From assembly GCA_002989075.1 (NCBI GenBank), contig PSQN01000017.1, positions 4,409,453-4,473,452 of the forward strand: DNA of 64,000 nucleotides, in the 5' to 3' direction. Shown here one piece after another: positions 11,313 to 23,103 of the stretch. Source of the DNA: Arthonia radiata (lineage: Eukaryota; Ascomycota; Arthoniomycetes; Arthoniales; Arthoniaceae). The first letter of the stretch is position 1; every line of letters begins with the position of its first letter. The position numbers and the translations under genes are program-made. Below the pieces are notes generated by a model that was not told the DNA's origin, searched no databases, and worked only from the letters and a program-made list of their open reading frames with translations.

Positions 11313-12060
11313 ATGGCGTCGCATCTCCCCAAGAACGCGCATGTGTCGCAACACCCCTGCCTTCGCGCTAAGCTTGCCCAGCTGCGATCGCAGAGCACTC
11401 AAGCGCGGGAGGTCAAGCATCTCATTCACGGAATTGCGTTGATCGTTGGCTGTGAGGCGCTGGCACATGGCTTGGAAGCGGCGCCTACGCGAAAGGTGCG
11501 ATCTTCATCTCTCTTGCACGTACAATTTAGCACTGACAAAGGCATAGGATACCAGCCCACTCGGATATGACTACGATGTCGACACACTGGTGCCCTCAAA
11601 GCTTTCTATCATGCCCATCTTGCGCTCAGGTCTCGGTATGGTCGATGCCATTGAGACCCTCCTACCAGATCCAGTGCCCGTGCATCATCTCGGACTCTTT
11701 CGCGACAAGAGTACTATGACCGCTGTGGAATATTACAACAATCTGCCATATCATCGAACTTCGCAAGCCAGCCCAGCCGCGGAAGGTCCGTCTGATCTTG
11801 TAATCCTCGTCGATCCCGTCGTGGCGACTGGAGCGACGGCCTGCGCAGCGATTGATACACTGAGAGAATGGGGAGTGAAAAGGATCATCCTCGTTTGCGT
11901 CATATGCAGCAAGCCTGGTATCGAGCGAGCAGCTCAACAGTGGCCGGAAGGTGTTGAGATATGGGCCGGTGGAATGGATGAGACCGTCGATCGTGAAGGC
12001 ATGATCAAGCCAGGCTTGGGTGATGTTGGCGACCGACTGTTCTTGACCATTGGGAAATAG
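11313..12060 (+). CDS. Uracil phosphoribosyltransferase family protein
   Basis: Exons 11313-11495 and 11548-12060 give 231 aa, close to yeast Fur1 (216 aa). The N-terminus MASHLPKNAHVSQHP matches the typical opening of these enzymes, so this ATG is preferred over an in-frame one at 11199. The PRPP-binding loop is VDPVVATGATA (about residues 150-160), preceded by IMPILRSGLGMVD, and the uracil-binding C-terminus is GLGDVGDRLF. Predicted reaction: uracil + PRPP to UMP + PPi in cytosolic pyrimidine salvage. The 52-nt intron contains a CACTGAC-like branch site. Some fungal members are catalytically weak paralogues, so activity is inferred. Its upstream DNA includes a duplicated piece of the fluoride-exporter promoter. 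Confidence 0.88.
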
Positions 12061-14468
12061 GTATCCTCGGACCATCAACAGCGCTCTCGCAGAAGGCCTC
12101 GTATTCTGCAACCCCATCACAGAAATCCTCTTGCTGTGCAGATTCCTCAAAGAAGGCTTCATGCTGTGGAGAGTCTGTAGATGCATGCACTATACGAGCT
12201 GAATGAACGACAACATGATGTGAAGAGACGGGTTATGAGACACACGACTACTTCCAGCATGTGGAGAAAGAGCGCCAACACGACGCCCTACGATACCCCT
12301 CGAGAGAAGGAGAAAGCGCATATGCTCGCGCAATGAAGGACAGAAGCCGCAAACCGTGGCATCTCATAGAATTACATTGATGACATTGTCTTTTGACGGC
12401 GCTAATGCTCTGGACACCTTTGAACACAGACGAGCAACGTGCCACGCGCCGTGACACCAGATTCTTACCTTTGATGAAAGATCTGGTGCTCCGGCGGCAT
12501 GCTTCCAGCGCATCTGATTTTGTGGGAATGTTATTGAGACCGGAACTTCGCACCATGCGGATTTGGCTGGCCTCGTTCTCTTCATCCTTCAAACCCACCA
12601 CTCTGTAAGAGAAACGTCTAAGAGAAACGTCTTATCGCTCTTGCGCACGATAAAAACTGTTCATGAGGACGAGATCGGAGCTTTACCTTTGCACTCAGAT
12701 CAGACACATCAGATTTGGAATCTTTTCGCCCAAGCACCCGGTAAAATGCCTGCTGCCTTACACGCTACAGCCCTGTGTGGCCGAGCATCCTTTCAGTTTC
12801 AGCTCTCGCTTACATGTACCAGCGCTGGCGAAAGAGCCGCGATGTACGCGCAATGAGGTACCGGTCCAGACAGCTTCGATTCGTCCACTCGTATCAATCT
12901 TTCAGACGGCGCATACTGTGATACTAAGCCTTCCCTAAGCTTAGGTGTGAAGCGTCGCTGCGTGCAACGAGATCTGGGTTCTCTCGAAAGTCACACCGCG
13001 CTGCCTGACCTGCAAGCGGTCTTGCTGTGCTGCGGTGACGCAAGCTCCAAGCTCACTTCGTGCTCGAGGCGGTAAAGGTGTTTCCGACAGACATCGCTGG
13101 AGAGTGTGCTGGAGATCCCGGTCTTTTCAATAAAACGACGAGCACATCCAGATCATTTGCCTCATTCAATCAGGCAGAATGTACGACATGAGTAGACGCA
13201 TGTTCATACTTGGATCACGAGAGATGCAATTCCTGCGCGATGACGCCAGAAAAGGCCGGGAAAGGCTCCAGCTTTGGCAAGTCAGTTGCTGCATGGCGTT
13301 CTTCTCCAAGACCCTAAATTCTGGCCTTCCTGCACGCCCGGCGGCTATCTGATCAATCGCCGTTGGCCATTGGTGCCAATCGGTACCACAATTGCCTATG
13401 CTTTTCATGGTTGAGATGGGTGCAGCATGGGTGCGTCCGAAAGCTCCCCTCACTTCCGCGCTCCGTACGCCGGCAAATGCCAAAAGCAACGCTCACTTCC
13501 GGACGATCGTTCACTGGACAGTTTGAAAATCCGTTTCGAGGCTTTCTTTTCAGCCCTCGGTCGCATTGAGCTCCTCGCGACGCCCCGATGAGACGCTGAG
13601 TGCATGATGACGAGATGTCGTCAAGCTTGGCAGGCTGCAAGAATCCTCAAGGAACAAGTGTTGACGAGAGGATCTCCGTAACGAGAAGAAGATGGTCAGG
13701 TGGAGAAATGCCGTCGCGCTGTCAGCGCAAATCTCCAGGGCATGGGTTGCATGACCCCACTAACTACTTATTGGGAGGATTTCAGGGCCACAATTGTCAA
13801 ACAAAGAGTAGCGTGGAGGTTGCATTCACCACGAGGGTGCCAGTTGGTCCACACTGCCCTGCAATAGCGAAACGTGCTGTCGCTGCGAGGGATGATCACC
13901 ACGCGAATGCTCTTTTCCGATTGTGTGAAACAATGACCGCAGCGAGGCCATCGTGATATGCGCACGACTGCGGATTCGAAGCGTGCATTGGATTAATTAA
14001 ATAGATTGGAGTCGAGGCTGATAGCGCCAAGCACCAAGCCCAGAGCAGACTAGCTCTTTTCGACCGACTTGTCCGCCTTCTCTCATTCCCCCTTCCGACC
14101 CCCAAACGTCAACTTGTCTCTGCCTTCTCCTCCCCGTCCAGCCGTTGTCTGTCCCAATCGTCCCGTCGCTGTTCCCATCCGCATGTCCTTCACGCCGAAC
14201 ATCTGTCGCTCGCGGTGACCAGCTTGTTCTGACTTCGACTCCAGACATACAAGGCAGTGCGGTCTTGGCGACTGCCAGCTCCAAATCGAACTCTCCTAGC
14301 CAACCCGCGTTCCCGAGCACCCGCACTGCAGCTCGTTCCGCCCGCGCTTCCAATCTTGTCCAATCTCCTGACATTCTCATTGTCTCCTCGTCTCAGCATC
14401 TGATAGCCGCGACTTCTCCATCACTCGGCTTGGGCACGCCTTAGACCCCTCCACCACCAGCCGCCACG
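12061..14468. other. Gene-poor spacer and G-beta leader
   Basis: No gene called over 2.4 kb. At 12100-12185 three degenerate ~30-bp units (gcagaaggcctcgta-like) follow one another. A 13-base direct repeat, aagagaaacgtct, occurs twice at about 12606-12632. The last ~400 bases (14060-14468) are pyrimidine-rich on the plus strand, typical of a promoter/5' leader for the G-beta gene. Confidence 0.4.
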
Positions 14469-15888
14469 ATGGGGTCAAGCAACGACCCCCAGGACATGCA
14501 AGTTCGCATACAGCAAGCTCGTCGCGACGCTGAATCGCTCAAGGACAGGATAAAGCGCGTCAAAGATGAGCTTGCCGACACATCTCGTGGGTCACATCCA
14601 ATGCTGCAGAGCTTCGCCTTTGTTGTGCGGTGACTGACAGCCTGCGATAGTGCGAGACGTTGCGAGGAGCCGTACAGAACCTTTGCAAAAGCTCAGCCTG
14701 AGGACAAAGCGTACTCTGAAAGGTCACTTGGCGAAGATCTATGCCATGCATTGGTGAGTCCAGAAAATTGCGACGGGAGGTGCTGAGCCTTATCTGACGA
14801 CGTGCGCAACAGGTCAACCGATCGCAGACATCTCGTCTCAGCATCACAAGACGGCAAGCTCATCATATGGGATGCATACACAACCAACAAAGTCCACGCC
14901 ATTCCACTTCGCTCGTCATGGGTTATGACTTGCGCATACTCGCCGAGCGGGAACTACGTCGCTTGTGGTGGACTGGATAACATCTGCTCCATCTACAACC
15001 TCTCTGCTCGCGAAGGTCCCACACGCGTGGCGCGCGAGCTTTCTGGACACTCTGGCTACCTCTCCTGCTGTCGGTTCATCAATGACCGTCGCATCCTCAC
15101 ATCGTCTGGAGACATGACCTGTGTGCTGTGGGATGTGGACACTGGCTCGAAGATTCACGATTTCGCTGACCACCTGGGTGATGTGATGAGCTTGAGCATC
15201 AACCCGCTCGATCACAACATGTTCGTTTCTGGCGCCTGCGATGCCTTTGCCAAGGTCTGGGATATCCGACAGCAGCGATGCACACAGACTTTCGCCGCCC
15301 ACGACTCCGACATCAACGCCGTACAGTTCTTCCCGAACGGCAACGCTGTCGGCACTGGGTCTGATGATGCCTCTTGCCGTCTCTTCGACTTGCGCGCAGA
15401 TCGCGAGCTTCAATCATACACTGTGAGTAGTCTCGTCTTCAAGGACAGGAGCTTCTGCCGTCAGATACGGCTTTCTTCTTTCCCAGCGCAGCATTTGACT
15501 AATCAATCTGGCACAGATCAACGATCCCATCGGTATTACCTCCGTCGCCTTCTCCGTCTCTGGCAGGCTCCTCTTCGCTGGTTACGACGACTTTGAGTGC
15601 AAGGTGCGTTTTCTTCTTTAGGCCTCAATTGCCGCATATGGCCGAGAGATGCCCCGCGGATTCATTGATATGAAACAGAAGCTGATTAGTAGCTCTAGGT
15701 CTGGGATGTACTGCGTGGCGACCGAGTGGGATCGCTTCAAGGCCACGAGAATAGAGTCAGCTGTCTAGGTGTCAGCAACGATGCCATGAGCCTTTGCACA
15801 GGTTCTTGGGACTCAACTGTGAGTTCTCTGATACCGCTCGTGTCGAATCCATTATGCTAATGAATCACAGTTACGAGTCTGGGCATGA
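14469..15888 (+). CDS. sfaD: Heterotrimeric G protein beta subunit (SfaD/Gnb1/Ste4 type)
   Basis: Six exons: 14469-14586, 14651-14753, 14813-15422, 15517-15603, 15699-15818, 15871-15888, giving 351 aa. The N-terminal coiled coil that pairs with G-gamma covers about residues 10-45 ([19 protein letters not shown]). Seven WD repeats follow, with [65 protein letters not shown] and a final LRVWA at the extreme C-terminus, exactly where G-beta ends. The last exon encodes only five residues plus the stop. In ascomycetes this subunit controls growth, sporulation and pathogenicity signalling. The phosducin-like gene at 20272 encodes its probable folding partner. The symbol is by family resemblance to the Aspergillus gene. 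Confidence 0.95.
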
Positions 15889-17310
15889 TTGTTGTCCCTG
15901 CTACGGGACTCATTTACGCCTCACGATTACCGTCCCGATTTCTCATCGTCCAATTCTGTACCATTCTCACGGCAAGCCAGGCGTTACTCACGGCCACAGG
16001 GGCAGCATATCGAGCAAAAGCATGATTGAGCAAAACCTTGGTGTCCTCTCTGGTTTACTTCACTTGCGGCGCTGACCCAGGAGATGAGGTTGTCCATCTC
16101 CACCATCAACAAACACACCATCCAAAAAATATGCCAACTTGACAACGCTTGATCTCCACAACCTTGTCGATGACCGCGGAGCATCAATACTACCCAACAT
16201 AATGAATCTAACCTTCCCTCGACGCTAATCTGTACTTCACCGCTGCACGAGCGGAAAACGCATGTCTGGACGCTTGGCGGACCACACCGGCATGATCACG
16301 TTCTTCTCTGTGTGGGTTTGTTTAGGAGGGGAAGAGTACGGGCTACAAGGGAGCCCAATATAGTCTCATGGCATCACTCGGACCGGTGAGCGCGATAAAC
16401 TGGAGTGATGTGGGAGGATCTTTGATTGACAGAGTGCGCTAAGCGGCGTACGGGCTTTTTGGAAGAAGACCTGCAAGAGCCTCGACAGCGGCATGCCTGC
16501 TGAGGAGCGGACTTGTTCATATGAGCTGCTTGATACCATCCAGAATTCGAATTCAAGTCACGACTTTGTGTTCATCTCTCCTAATATGACAGATATTGCG
16601 ATCATATGTCACGACATCGCGGACTGTCCCAGCGATGGGATTCACCTCAGGGACACAGGTCACACAAAGCGTGACTTCCCCTACGCCGTGCATTGCAGCT
16701 TCACACAAGAAAGTGGTCAAGCATCGGACGGTTATCTGCACTCCGATATGCTAATCCCTCATCTGGTCAAGCGGCGGGCGCCCACTCCAGTCATGTCGGC
16801 CGATTTTCAATTTAAACATCTGTTTGCTTTGTGACGCTGAGGTCTGCAATGGCTCTCTTTCGGTCCAGAAATGATCCTATGGAAGACCTCCGACTTCCGG
16901 CAACAACGTTGCTGAGATGTAAAGGTTTGGGCAGTTATGAAAGTGGTTGCGCGAATTTGAGCTGTTGCTCGTTTCAGGCACGCCTTCAAGTCTTGGCATA
17001 TTGAACGTGCAATCTTCAAGTCCCCTCTCAGTCGTATTCTTGCAAGAGCCGTGCCAACCTCTCAACGTACCTAATGCTTCCAGACACTTGCCATTAGTCT
17101 TTGACTCCATACCCACTCACAGCTTCCATTTCCCCAGTCTCGCCGATGGTCGCGCTGCTTACACGTCGCCATCCCGCTCTTTCACAGACACGCGGCCTGC
17201 ACTTCTCTCCCTCGTTTCGAATAGCAACCGCCCTTGACAACGCCCGCTTGGACTTAGCAGGCATGACTTTTCGTTCACCTTAATCTGTTGAGCTGCCGCA
17301 TTCACCGCGA
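15889..17310. other. Spacer between G-beta and GT90 genes
   Basis: No supported gene. A plus-strand ORF at 16493-16834 (113 codons) shows no domain or signal peptide. The last 300 bases (17000-17310) are pyrimidine-rich and probably hold the GT90 promoter and leader. Confidence 0.4.
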
Positions 17311-19317
17311 ATGAAGAAGTACGCCCTCGCGAACGGGCGATATCTGCCTCTGTCTCAGTCACCGCTACCTCGAAACGCACGGTCACGACACCGTCTACCC
17401 CGACCACGCTTCAAGTCTCTCGTTCATCTTCTAATCGGCATCTTCTGCTTCCTTGTCGTCATCTTATATTACCGCGAAGACATTGGCGAAGTCCCAGACC
17501 GATGGCACTCATCCTTCTTCTTCAACCCGGAGCCGGTCTCGAGACTTTCTTCTCCAAAGGCCATCTTTACCTCTGGCGATGACCCTAGCCAATACACACA
17601 CCCAATCGATACCCTCATAGAAAGAGCAGACGGCCAATTCTCCGAGCTGCTTTCGAAGGAGACGCATGGTGTGGCAGAGGCAGCGCAAGCATACCGAGGG
17701 AGAAGAGGAAGACATCCACCGCCCTGGTTCGATGAGTGGGTGCGTTTCGCGGAAGATCATGGTGCAGTAATTGTGGAGGACATGTTCGATCAAATCTATA
17801 ACGATATCAGTCCTTTCTGGGCGGTCCCAGCCAACGAGATACGCTCTGCCGCTGCGAACTGGCCCTACAAAGTCAAGATACGGAACGGGACTGTATCCCA
17901 GACTAATAGTAATTGGAACTTCGTCAAGATCTACACAAAGATGTTCAAGAAGCTGAAAGGCCGGTTGCCCGATGTCGACATTCCCATTAACGAGATGGAC
18001 GAGTCAAGGATGCTGATTGAGTGGGAGAAGATCAACTTCTACATGTCCACCGTCGACGCGGCTGCAAGGGAAAGAGATCTCGACGTGCGGCCTACAGTGC
18101 AAGACTATGGTCTGCTTGAGGGTTTCAAGCCGACTTCATACCAGTATCCATGGGCTTACATCGGTTCTTACTGGAACTTCGCACGTGTGGGCTGCCCGGC
18201 GAAAGCCTACGCACGGAAGACAAGCATAGACAAGGACTTCACCGAGCCACCAGTCTTTCCAGACCGCTGGCCAAACGAGACGTACATGGGATACGTAGCG
18301 AACTTCTCGATCGCTCGCGATCCGTGCATGCATCCACACTTACGCAACATGCACGGCAGCTTCGTCGAGCCCATCAGCCAGTCCTTATCCAACAAGCTCT
18401 TCCCAATGTTCGGCGGTGCCAAGCTTCCCATGAACAACGATATCATTCTGCCCGCCACCATGTACTGGACCGAGAGCGACAAACCCAGCAACCCAAACAA
18501 TCTCATCCCTTGGGCGAACAAGCACAACCAAGCCGTCTGGCGCGGCAGCGCATCCGGCGGCCGCAACCGTGTCGAAAACTGGACGCGCTTTCACCGCCAC
18601 CGCCTCCTCTCCATGCTCAACGGCACCCAAGTCGAGCTCTCCGCTGCCGCCAAAGAGTGGACCGAAGAAACCGGCGGCAAGATCCCAAAAGTCCGCCAGC
18701 CACCCCCTCATGGCGCCAAATCGGGCACGCCCGAGACCTTCAACTATACCATCCCCCGCAACTTTCCGCTTCCTGACCAACGCCTTTACCCGTTGCGAGC
18801 AGTGCAGATGGGCGTGCTCGCGGACTGGGTGCGGAGCTTCTCAAACTCGGCATTCATCTGGCTCAATTGCTTCCCCTCCACCCGCAGCTTCAGCTGTCCG
18901 TATACAGGCGGCTACTACCGCCGCATGCGCGAAATGAGGCTGCAGCGCCAGTTCCACTACAAGTACCTCCCCGACGTGGACGGCAACGGCGTCAGCCCGC
19001 GGTTCCGCCAGTTTCTAAAGTCGAACTCCTTGCCGATCAAGGCGACGATCTACAAAGAGTGGCATGACGACCGGCTGATCGCATGGAAGCACTTCGTCCC
19101 CATGGATAACACGTACATGGACTTTTACGGGATCATGGAGTACCTCCTCGGCCATGATCAGCAGGCGCAGTATATCGCAGAAGAGGGCAAGCGCTGGGCG
19201 GACCGCGTGCTGCGGAAGGAGGACATGCTTGTGTATGTGTATCGACTTGCGCTGGAGTATGCGCGGGTGAGCGATCCGAGGAGGCACTCTATGGGGTTTA
19301 CCGGGGATTTGGAGTAG
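17311..19317 (+). CDS. Glycosyltransferase family 90 (CAP10-like) type II membrane protein
   Basis: A single exon of 668 aa. A short basic cytosolic tail precedes one signal anchor (residues about 34-51, LIGIFCFLVVILYY), so the catalytic part faces the secretory lumen. The conserved block PPWFDEWVRFAEDHGAVI (about 132-149) and the GT90 core WRGSASGGRN, HRHRLLSML, FVPMDNTYMDFYGIMEY and GKRWADRVLRKEDM are all visible. The family contains Cryptococcus Cap10/Cxt1-type xylosyltransferases; in ascomycetes they are thought to decorate cell-wall or glycolipid glycans in the Golgi. Exact donor and acceptor are unknown. Several N-glycosylation sequons are present. Confidence 0.92.
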   Translation: MKKYALANGRYLPLSQSPLPRNARSRHRLPRPRFKSLVHLLIGIFCFLVVILYYREDIGEVPDRWHSSFFFNPEPVSRLSSPKAIFTSGDDPSQYTHPIDTLIERADGQFSELLSKETHGVAEAAQAYRGRRGRHPPPWFDEWVRFAEDHGAVIVEDMFDQIYNDISPFWAVPANEIRSAAANWPYKVKIRNGTVSQTNSNWNFVKIYTKMFKKLKGRLPDVDIPINEMDESRMLIEWEKINFYMSTVDAAARERDLDVRPTVQDYGLLEGFKPTSYQYPWAYIGSYWNFARVGCPAKAYARKTSIDKDFTEPPVFPDRWPNETYMGYVANFSIARDPCMHPHLRNMHGSFVEPISQSLSNKLFPMFGGAKLPMNNDIILPATMYWTESDKPSNPNNLIPWANKHNQAVWRGSASGGRNRVENWTRFHRHRLLSMLNGTQVELSAAAKEWTEETGGKIPKVRQPPPHGAKSGTPETFNYTIPRNFPLPDQRLYPLRAVQMGVLADWVRSFSNSAFIWLNCFPSTRSFSCPYTGGYYRRMREMRLQRQFHYKYLPDVDGNGVSPRFRQFLKSNSLPIKATIYKEWHDDRLIAWKHFVPMDNTYMDFYGIMEYLLGHDQQAQYIAEEGKRWADRVLRKEDMLVYVYRLALEYARVSDPRRHSMGFTGDLE

Positions 19318-20271
19318 CATGGTTATGGGGGTGGGTATGCATTAATGATGGATGGGTGGGTTGCATTTCACGGTGCTGGCATGGGCATGGATACTCGCAT
19401 CAGGGTAGGTAATGCTGTTATGAAAAGCGAGTGTGGATGCATCCACATTGCGGTCAGGAATGACAAAAGCGTTTGATCCGCTGGTATCAGTCTTCCGGCC
19501 TCTTCCTCGCCCTTCCTCTCTCTCGCTCTCCCTTCTTCCAACGTGAGTGCAGGTATAGAACGCATTCTCCCATCCTTGGCTGTCCATCTCGAACCACGTC
19601 ACGTCTTCCCTCTCAGCCCCGGCCGCAGCACTCGTGCTTCGCACACTACGCAAAGTCCACCAGATGCTCAGTAAAGATACCACAGATTCCCGATCCCAAC
19701 ACATACAGCTCCCCCGGTCTCGTCGCTCGGGGCCACACATGCAGATTGCGATCGCTACTGGGTCCGTGGAACGCTCTAGAGGGCGTCTGCTTTCGAATTT
19801 GGCTTGGGTGCAAGGACAGCAAGAGAGTGACCGAGAGTAATAGAAGACTAGAAGGGTAGGGACGGGTAGGGGGTGGGAAATGAAAGGAGAGAAGGCAGAG
19901 AAAAGCAATAGAAGAAGGGAAGAAAAGAACCTTAAAACAAGGAAGAATGTTGAGGAAAAGAAGAACAGCGAAGAAAAGACAGAAAGAGAGGAAAAGGGCG
20001 AGAGACCGACAGAACGGGTGAGAGGAAGAAGTGCAGGGAGGGCAACAATGCTCGAAAGACACAATGGTAGTATAGATACATTATAGAAATACTGATAGTA
20101 GATTCATTGACACTCGTGCTTTTAAACGCTGCAACGCAAACCTCCCTCAAACGACTTGACCAGCAAGTCACGGAATGCCTCGCTTGTTGAACGCATCCCA
20201 AGACCGAAAACACCGCACAGCCATTCGTTACGCTACCGCGCCGTCTTGCATGTCCAGGCTCCGGTGCTGGT
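19318..20271. other. Convergent 3' intergenic region with polypurine tract
   Basis: This is the end-to-end region between the GT90 gene (plus) and the phosducin-like gene (minus). From about 19830 to 20045 the plus strand is almost entirely purine (for example gaggaaaagaagaacagcg). A long minus-strand open frame across 19342-20064 is a by-product of this bias and lacks a proper ATG start. Confidence 0.55.
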
Positions 20272-21427
20272 TTAGAAACCTTCGATGTCAAACCTGCTCC
20301 CCAAGATATCGCGTCGCCGTAGGCACTCTTCGAGATTGCTGACGATGTTCCTTGCCGTGCCCACCTCATCCGCTAATGGCATCACCTGCGCGAACTGATT
20401 TCCATTCTTGTAAGCCAAGATGGCAGGGCAGGCCGCCTCATCGATTTCCGCATCGGTGTTGCAGAGGCTGATGAAGGAGTGAGAGGGGTACTTGCGGGAG
20501 ATACTGTAGAGTGCTTGCGAGAAAGTGGTGCTGAGGGGGTTCTGTAATAATGTGTCAGCACTTCGCCACGTAAGTATCCTCCCAGGGGATCACCCAGAGA
20601 AGCGGAGGGGATTCAAGGCCCACCTCATCATCAGTAATCAACACCACAGTGACACAACCCCTCCCACCACCCTCCACAGCACTCAAAAACCCCTCCCCAT
20701 CCACCACCTTCACCTCATCCCGTCCCCTAGCCATACTCGTCTTCCGTCCACTCTGCCTGCTGCTACTCCCCTCCCGCAACTCCTTCATTCGCTTCTCCCG
20801 CCACGCATTCATCGCCCGGTCCTCCTCCTCACTTATCCCCTCACTCGCACTCCCGCTCCTGCTCCCAGTCCCCCTCCGCTTCGGGCTTGTGCTGCCCCCG
20901 AACTGCTGCGCCCGCGGCAGCTTCAGATCCTTAGTCCTGTGCCAATCATTGCTGCGTTTGCCGCGCTTCTCCCGCTCAAAGGCCGCCGCGTCGGCAATCA
21001 CGCCTTTGGGGCCTGTCATGGCGTTTGAGTCCCACTCTGCGGGGAGGTAGTATTTGCTTGGCCCCTTTTGCTTCGTGACGGTGCGCTGGCCATCGCTGTC
21101 ACTGCTATCGCGGGCGTCATCAGGGGTATCGGGCTCGTCGGCTTCGTCCGCGGAGGAAGAGTCGTGGTAGAATGAGCCTGAGGAGGTTGGGCGGGGGCGG
21201 TGGGTTTCGAGGGCTGAGGCGAGGGAATTTCGGGAGCGGTGGGCGTTGCGGTGGGTTATTGTTGAGGCGGAGGATGGGGACAGGGTGGATGGGGCGAGGG
21301 TTGTGGAGCCGGAGGAGGACGGGCGGCGGCGATGGGATGAGGTGTCTGAGGGGTGCGAGCGGAGGCGTGAAGGGGTGTTGCGGGACATCATCGCGTTGTA
21401 TTCATCTTGGGCTGCTGTGGACGTCAT
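20272..21427 (-). CDS. Phosducin-like protein (G-beta-gamma chaperone)
   Basis: Exons 21427-20624 and 20541-20272 give 357 aa. An upstream in-frame extension to 21484 begins with TTG, so the ATG at 21427 is taken. Residues 1-170 are Ser/Thr/Arg-rich and probably disordered. The phosducin region starts around AWREKRMKELREG, continues through VDGEGFLSAVEG and VTVVLITDDE, and after the 82-nt intron enters the thioredoxin-like fold with PLSTTFSQALYSISRKYP, FISLCNTDAEID and CPAILAYKNG. This is the PhLP/BDM-1/PhnA class, which in fungi is needed for stable G-beta-gamma. The G-beta gene itself lies 4.4 kb away, on the opposite strand. Confidence 0.9.
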
Positions 21428-23103
21428 GGTCGTGGTGCTTCCGTTGGCGTGTGACGTGGACAGTGAGGTCGCGGTGATGTTCAAGGTGTATACTTAGAAA
21501 TACTGAGATGATGTCTAAAGAGTGAGATGGCTAAGAAACGTTCCTAGCAGGGATGTATCCCACACGAGGCAACAGAGGGTGTTTAGTATGCTACGTGCTT
21601 CCCGAGCTCCGTCGGTTGCGGTACGGGGCAGAAGCTTCTGCCGGCGAAGGAGAACCGCGGGAAGATGTTTCACAGGCGAAGAAGCGATGTGGAGGACTGA
21701 GATTGGTGCGTGGTGGGCGAGGAACGGTTGTGCTGCCGCGTGGGAAGGAGCTTTCAGCGCGTGGTGGGGCGGAAAAGGTTTCAAGCGGTGCTGATCCGCA
21801 AAAGGGAGTGGCTGGTTTGGGTGTATTGTTATGGAGAGAGTGTGTATTTGGGTTTCGGATAGACGAGGTTCTCGTGTCGAGAGCGTCAGATGTATGAGAG
21901 GAGCTCTAGTTGCTGTTCGTAGCAAGAGCAGACTTGTGGTAGCCGAGTCCGAGTCACGGAACGCGTCAGGGTCTCCTGATGATCGTCCACAAAATCGCGG
22001 TGAGTTTCGGTAGATCTTTTCCTCGTTGCGTAGTGTTTTGCGCAAGTATGACTGTCGATGAAAGAGGTGCGCGAGGTATAGTATGAATGGAGTAAGTAGT
22101 AACGGTCGTCCGATCGTCAGATCAGAATGGGTAGCGCCTTGATGACGAAGACTACCAGTTACCAGACAAAGATCGTCCACGCTTCACTATTAATAAATTT
22201 GACTTCCCACGTGTCGACGGGTGGGCCTTCACGCGCAAGGCCGACTTGGCAGATTGCGAGAGTCAAGACGAGAAGAGGTGGTGCTGTCAAATCGAGTTTC
22301 CAGGAAGGAGGAAAGATGCAGGAGGACAGGCACCTCTTCTGGCTTTTGGTTCAGGAGTGCTCGCTGACGACACTAGAGTACGCTGAGATTGCTGACAGAG
22401 TGCACGACATTGTTGGTAGCCGGGGATGGAGGAGTGTTTTGGGGTGTTGGACTGAATCAGTGGATGGAAAGGAGGGAGAGATGTCAACAGCGGGACAGCC
22501 TGAAACGGCGAGTGTTGCCGCCGCGCCGTTGCCCGACGCACGTGGCGAATCTCTCGAGACGCGTGGATAGGGGTCATTCACCAGCCACGCCCTTTTCCTC
22601 CCTCCCTCTCCCTGCCTCCGACTCGGATCTAGACCATGTCATACCTTGCTCATGGCGCTCATGGCGCTCATGGCTAGGTTTTGGCTGCGTCGTTCATGTA
22701 CCAGGTAAACAGTAAACACAAATTCAATACATTTACAAAACACTCTAAACCTCGATGCTGTGCTCTACCCCTTCTCCTGCATGACCCCCAGGATGGCGTA
22801 AGGTTCGGGGATGCCGTCACGTTGCAGATGTACTCCACGCGACACACTTCGGTCCTTCTTCGCGTCTCAAACAATTGTCCTCGTCCGATGGTCCGATATC
22901 ATCCTGATGCGGTCTGACTTTCGGCGCACGGCACGAAAGAGGTATCTTGAGGCACTCAACCGTCCGAGACGGCCCTCAGACTTCGCCAAAAGCGGATACC
23001 CGATCTTCTTCTTTCCTGGTTTGTGCCCTTCTTCACTTTTATGCGACAGGTTGCTCCCGCTTTTCTGTGGTATGATGAGGAATCTGTGCTGTGCTCGCTG
23101 ACG
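21428..23103. other. Phosducin-like promoter side and amidoligase 3' flank
   Basis: No supported gene in about 1.7 kb. Minus-strand 21515-22180 and plus-strand 22127-22570 are open by chance, with no domain. A short gctcatggc repeat occurs three times at about 22650-22676. The GC-rich 21430-22100 part probably holds the phosducin-like promoter. Confidence 0.4.

Noticed and set aside
19342-20064. 240-codon minus-strand ORF between GT90 and the phosducin-like gene
   Set aside because: Begins at a TTG codon, half of it is low-complexity from the polypurine tract, and it has no domain. Composition-driven open frame.
21515-22180. 221-codon minus-strand ORF
   Set aside because: No domain, mixed low-complexity residues, and it overlaps other open frames in GC-rich probable promoter DNA.
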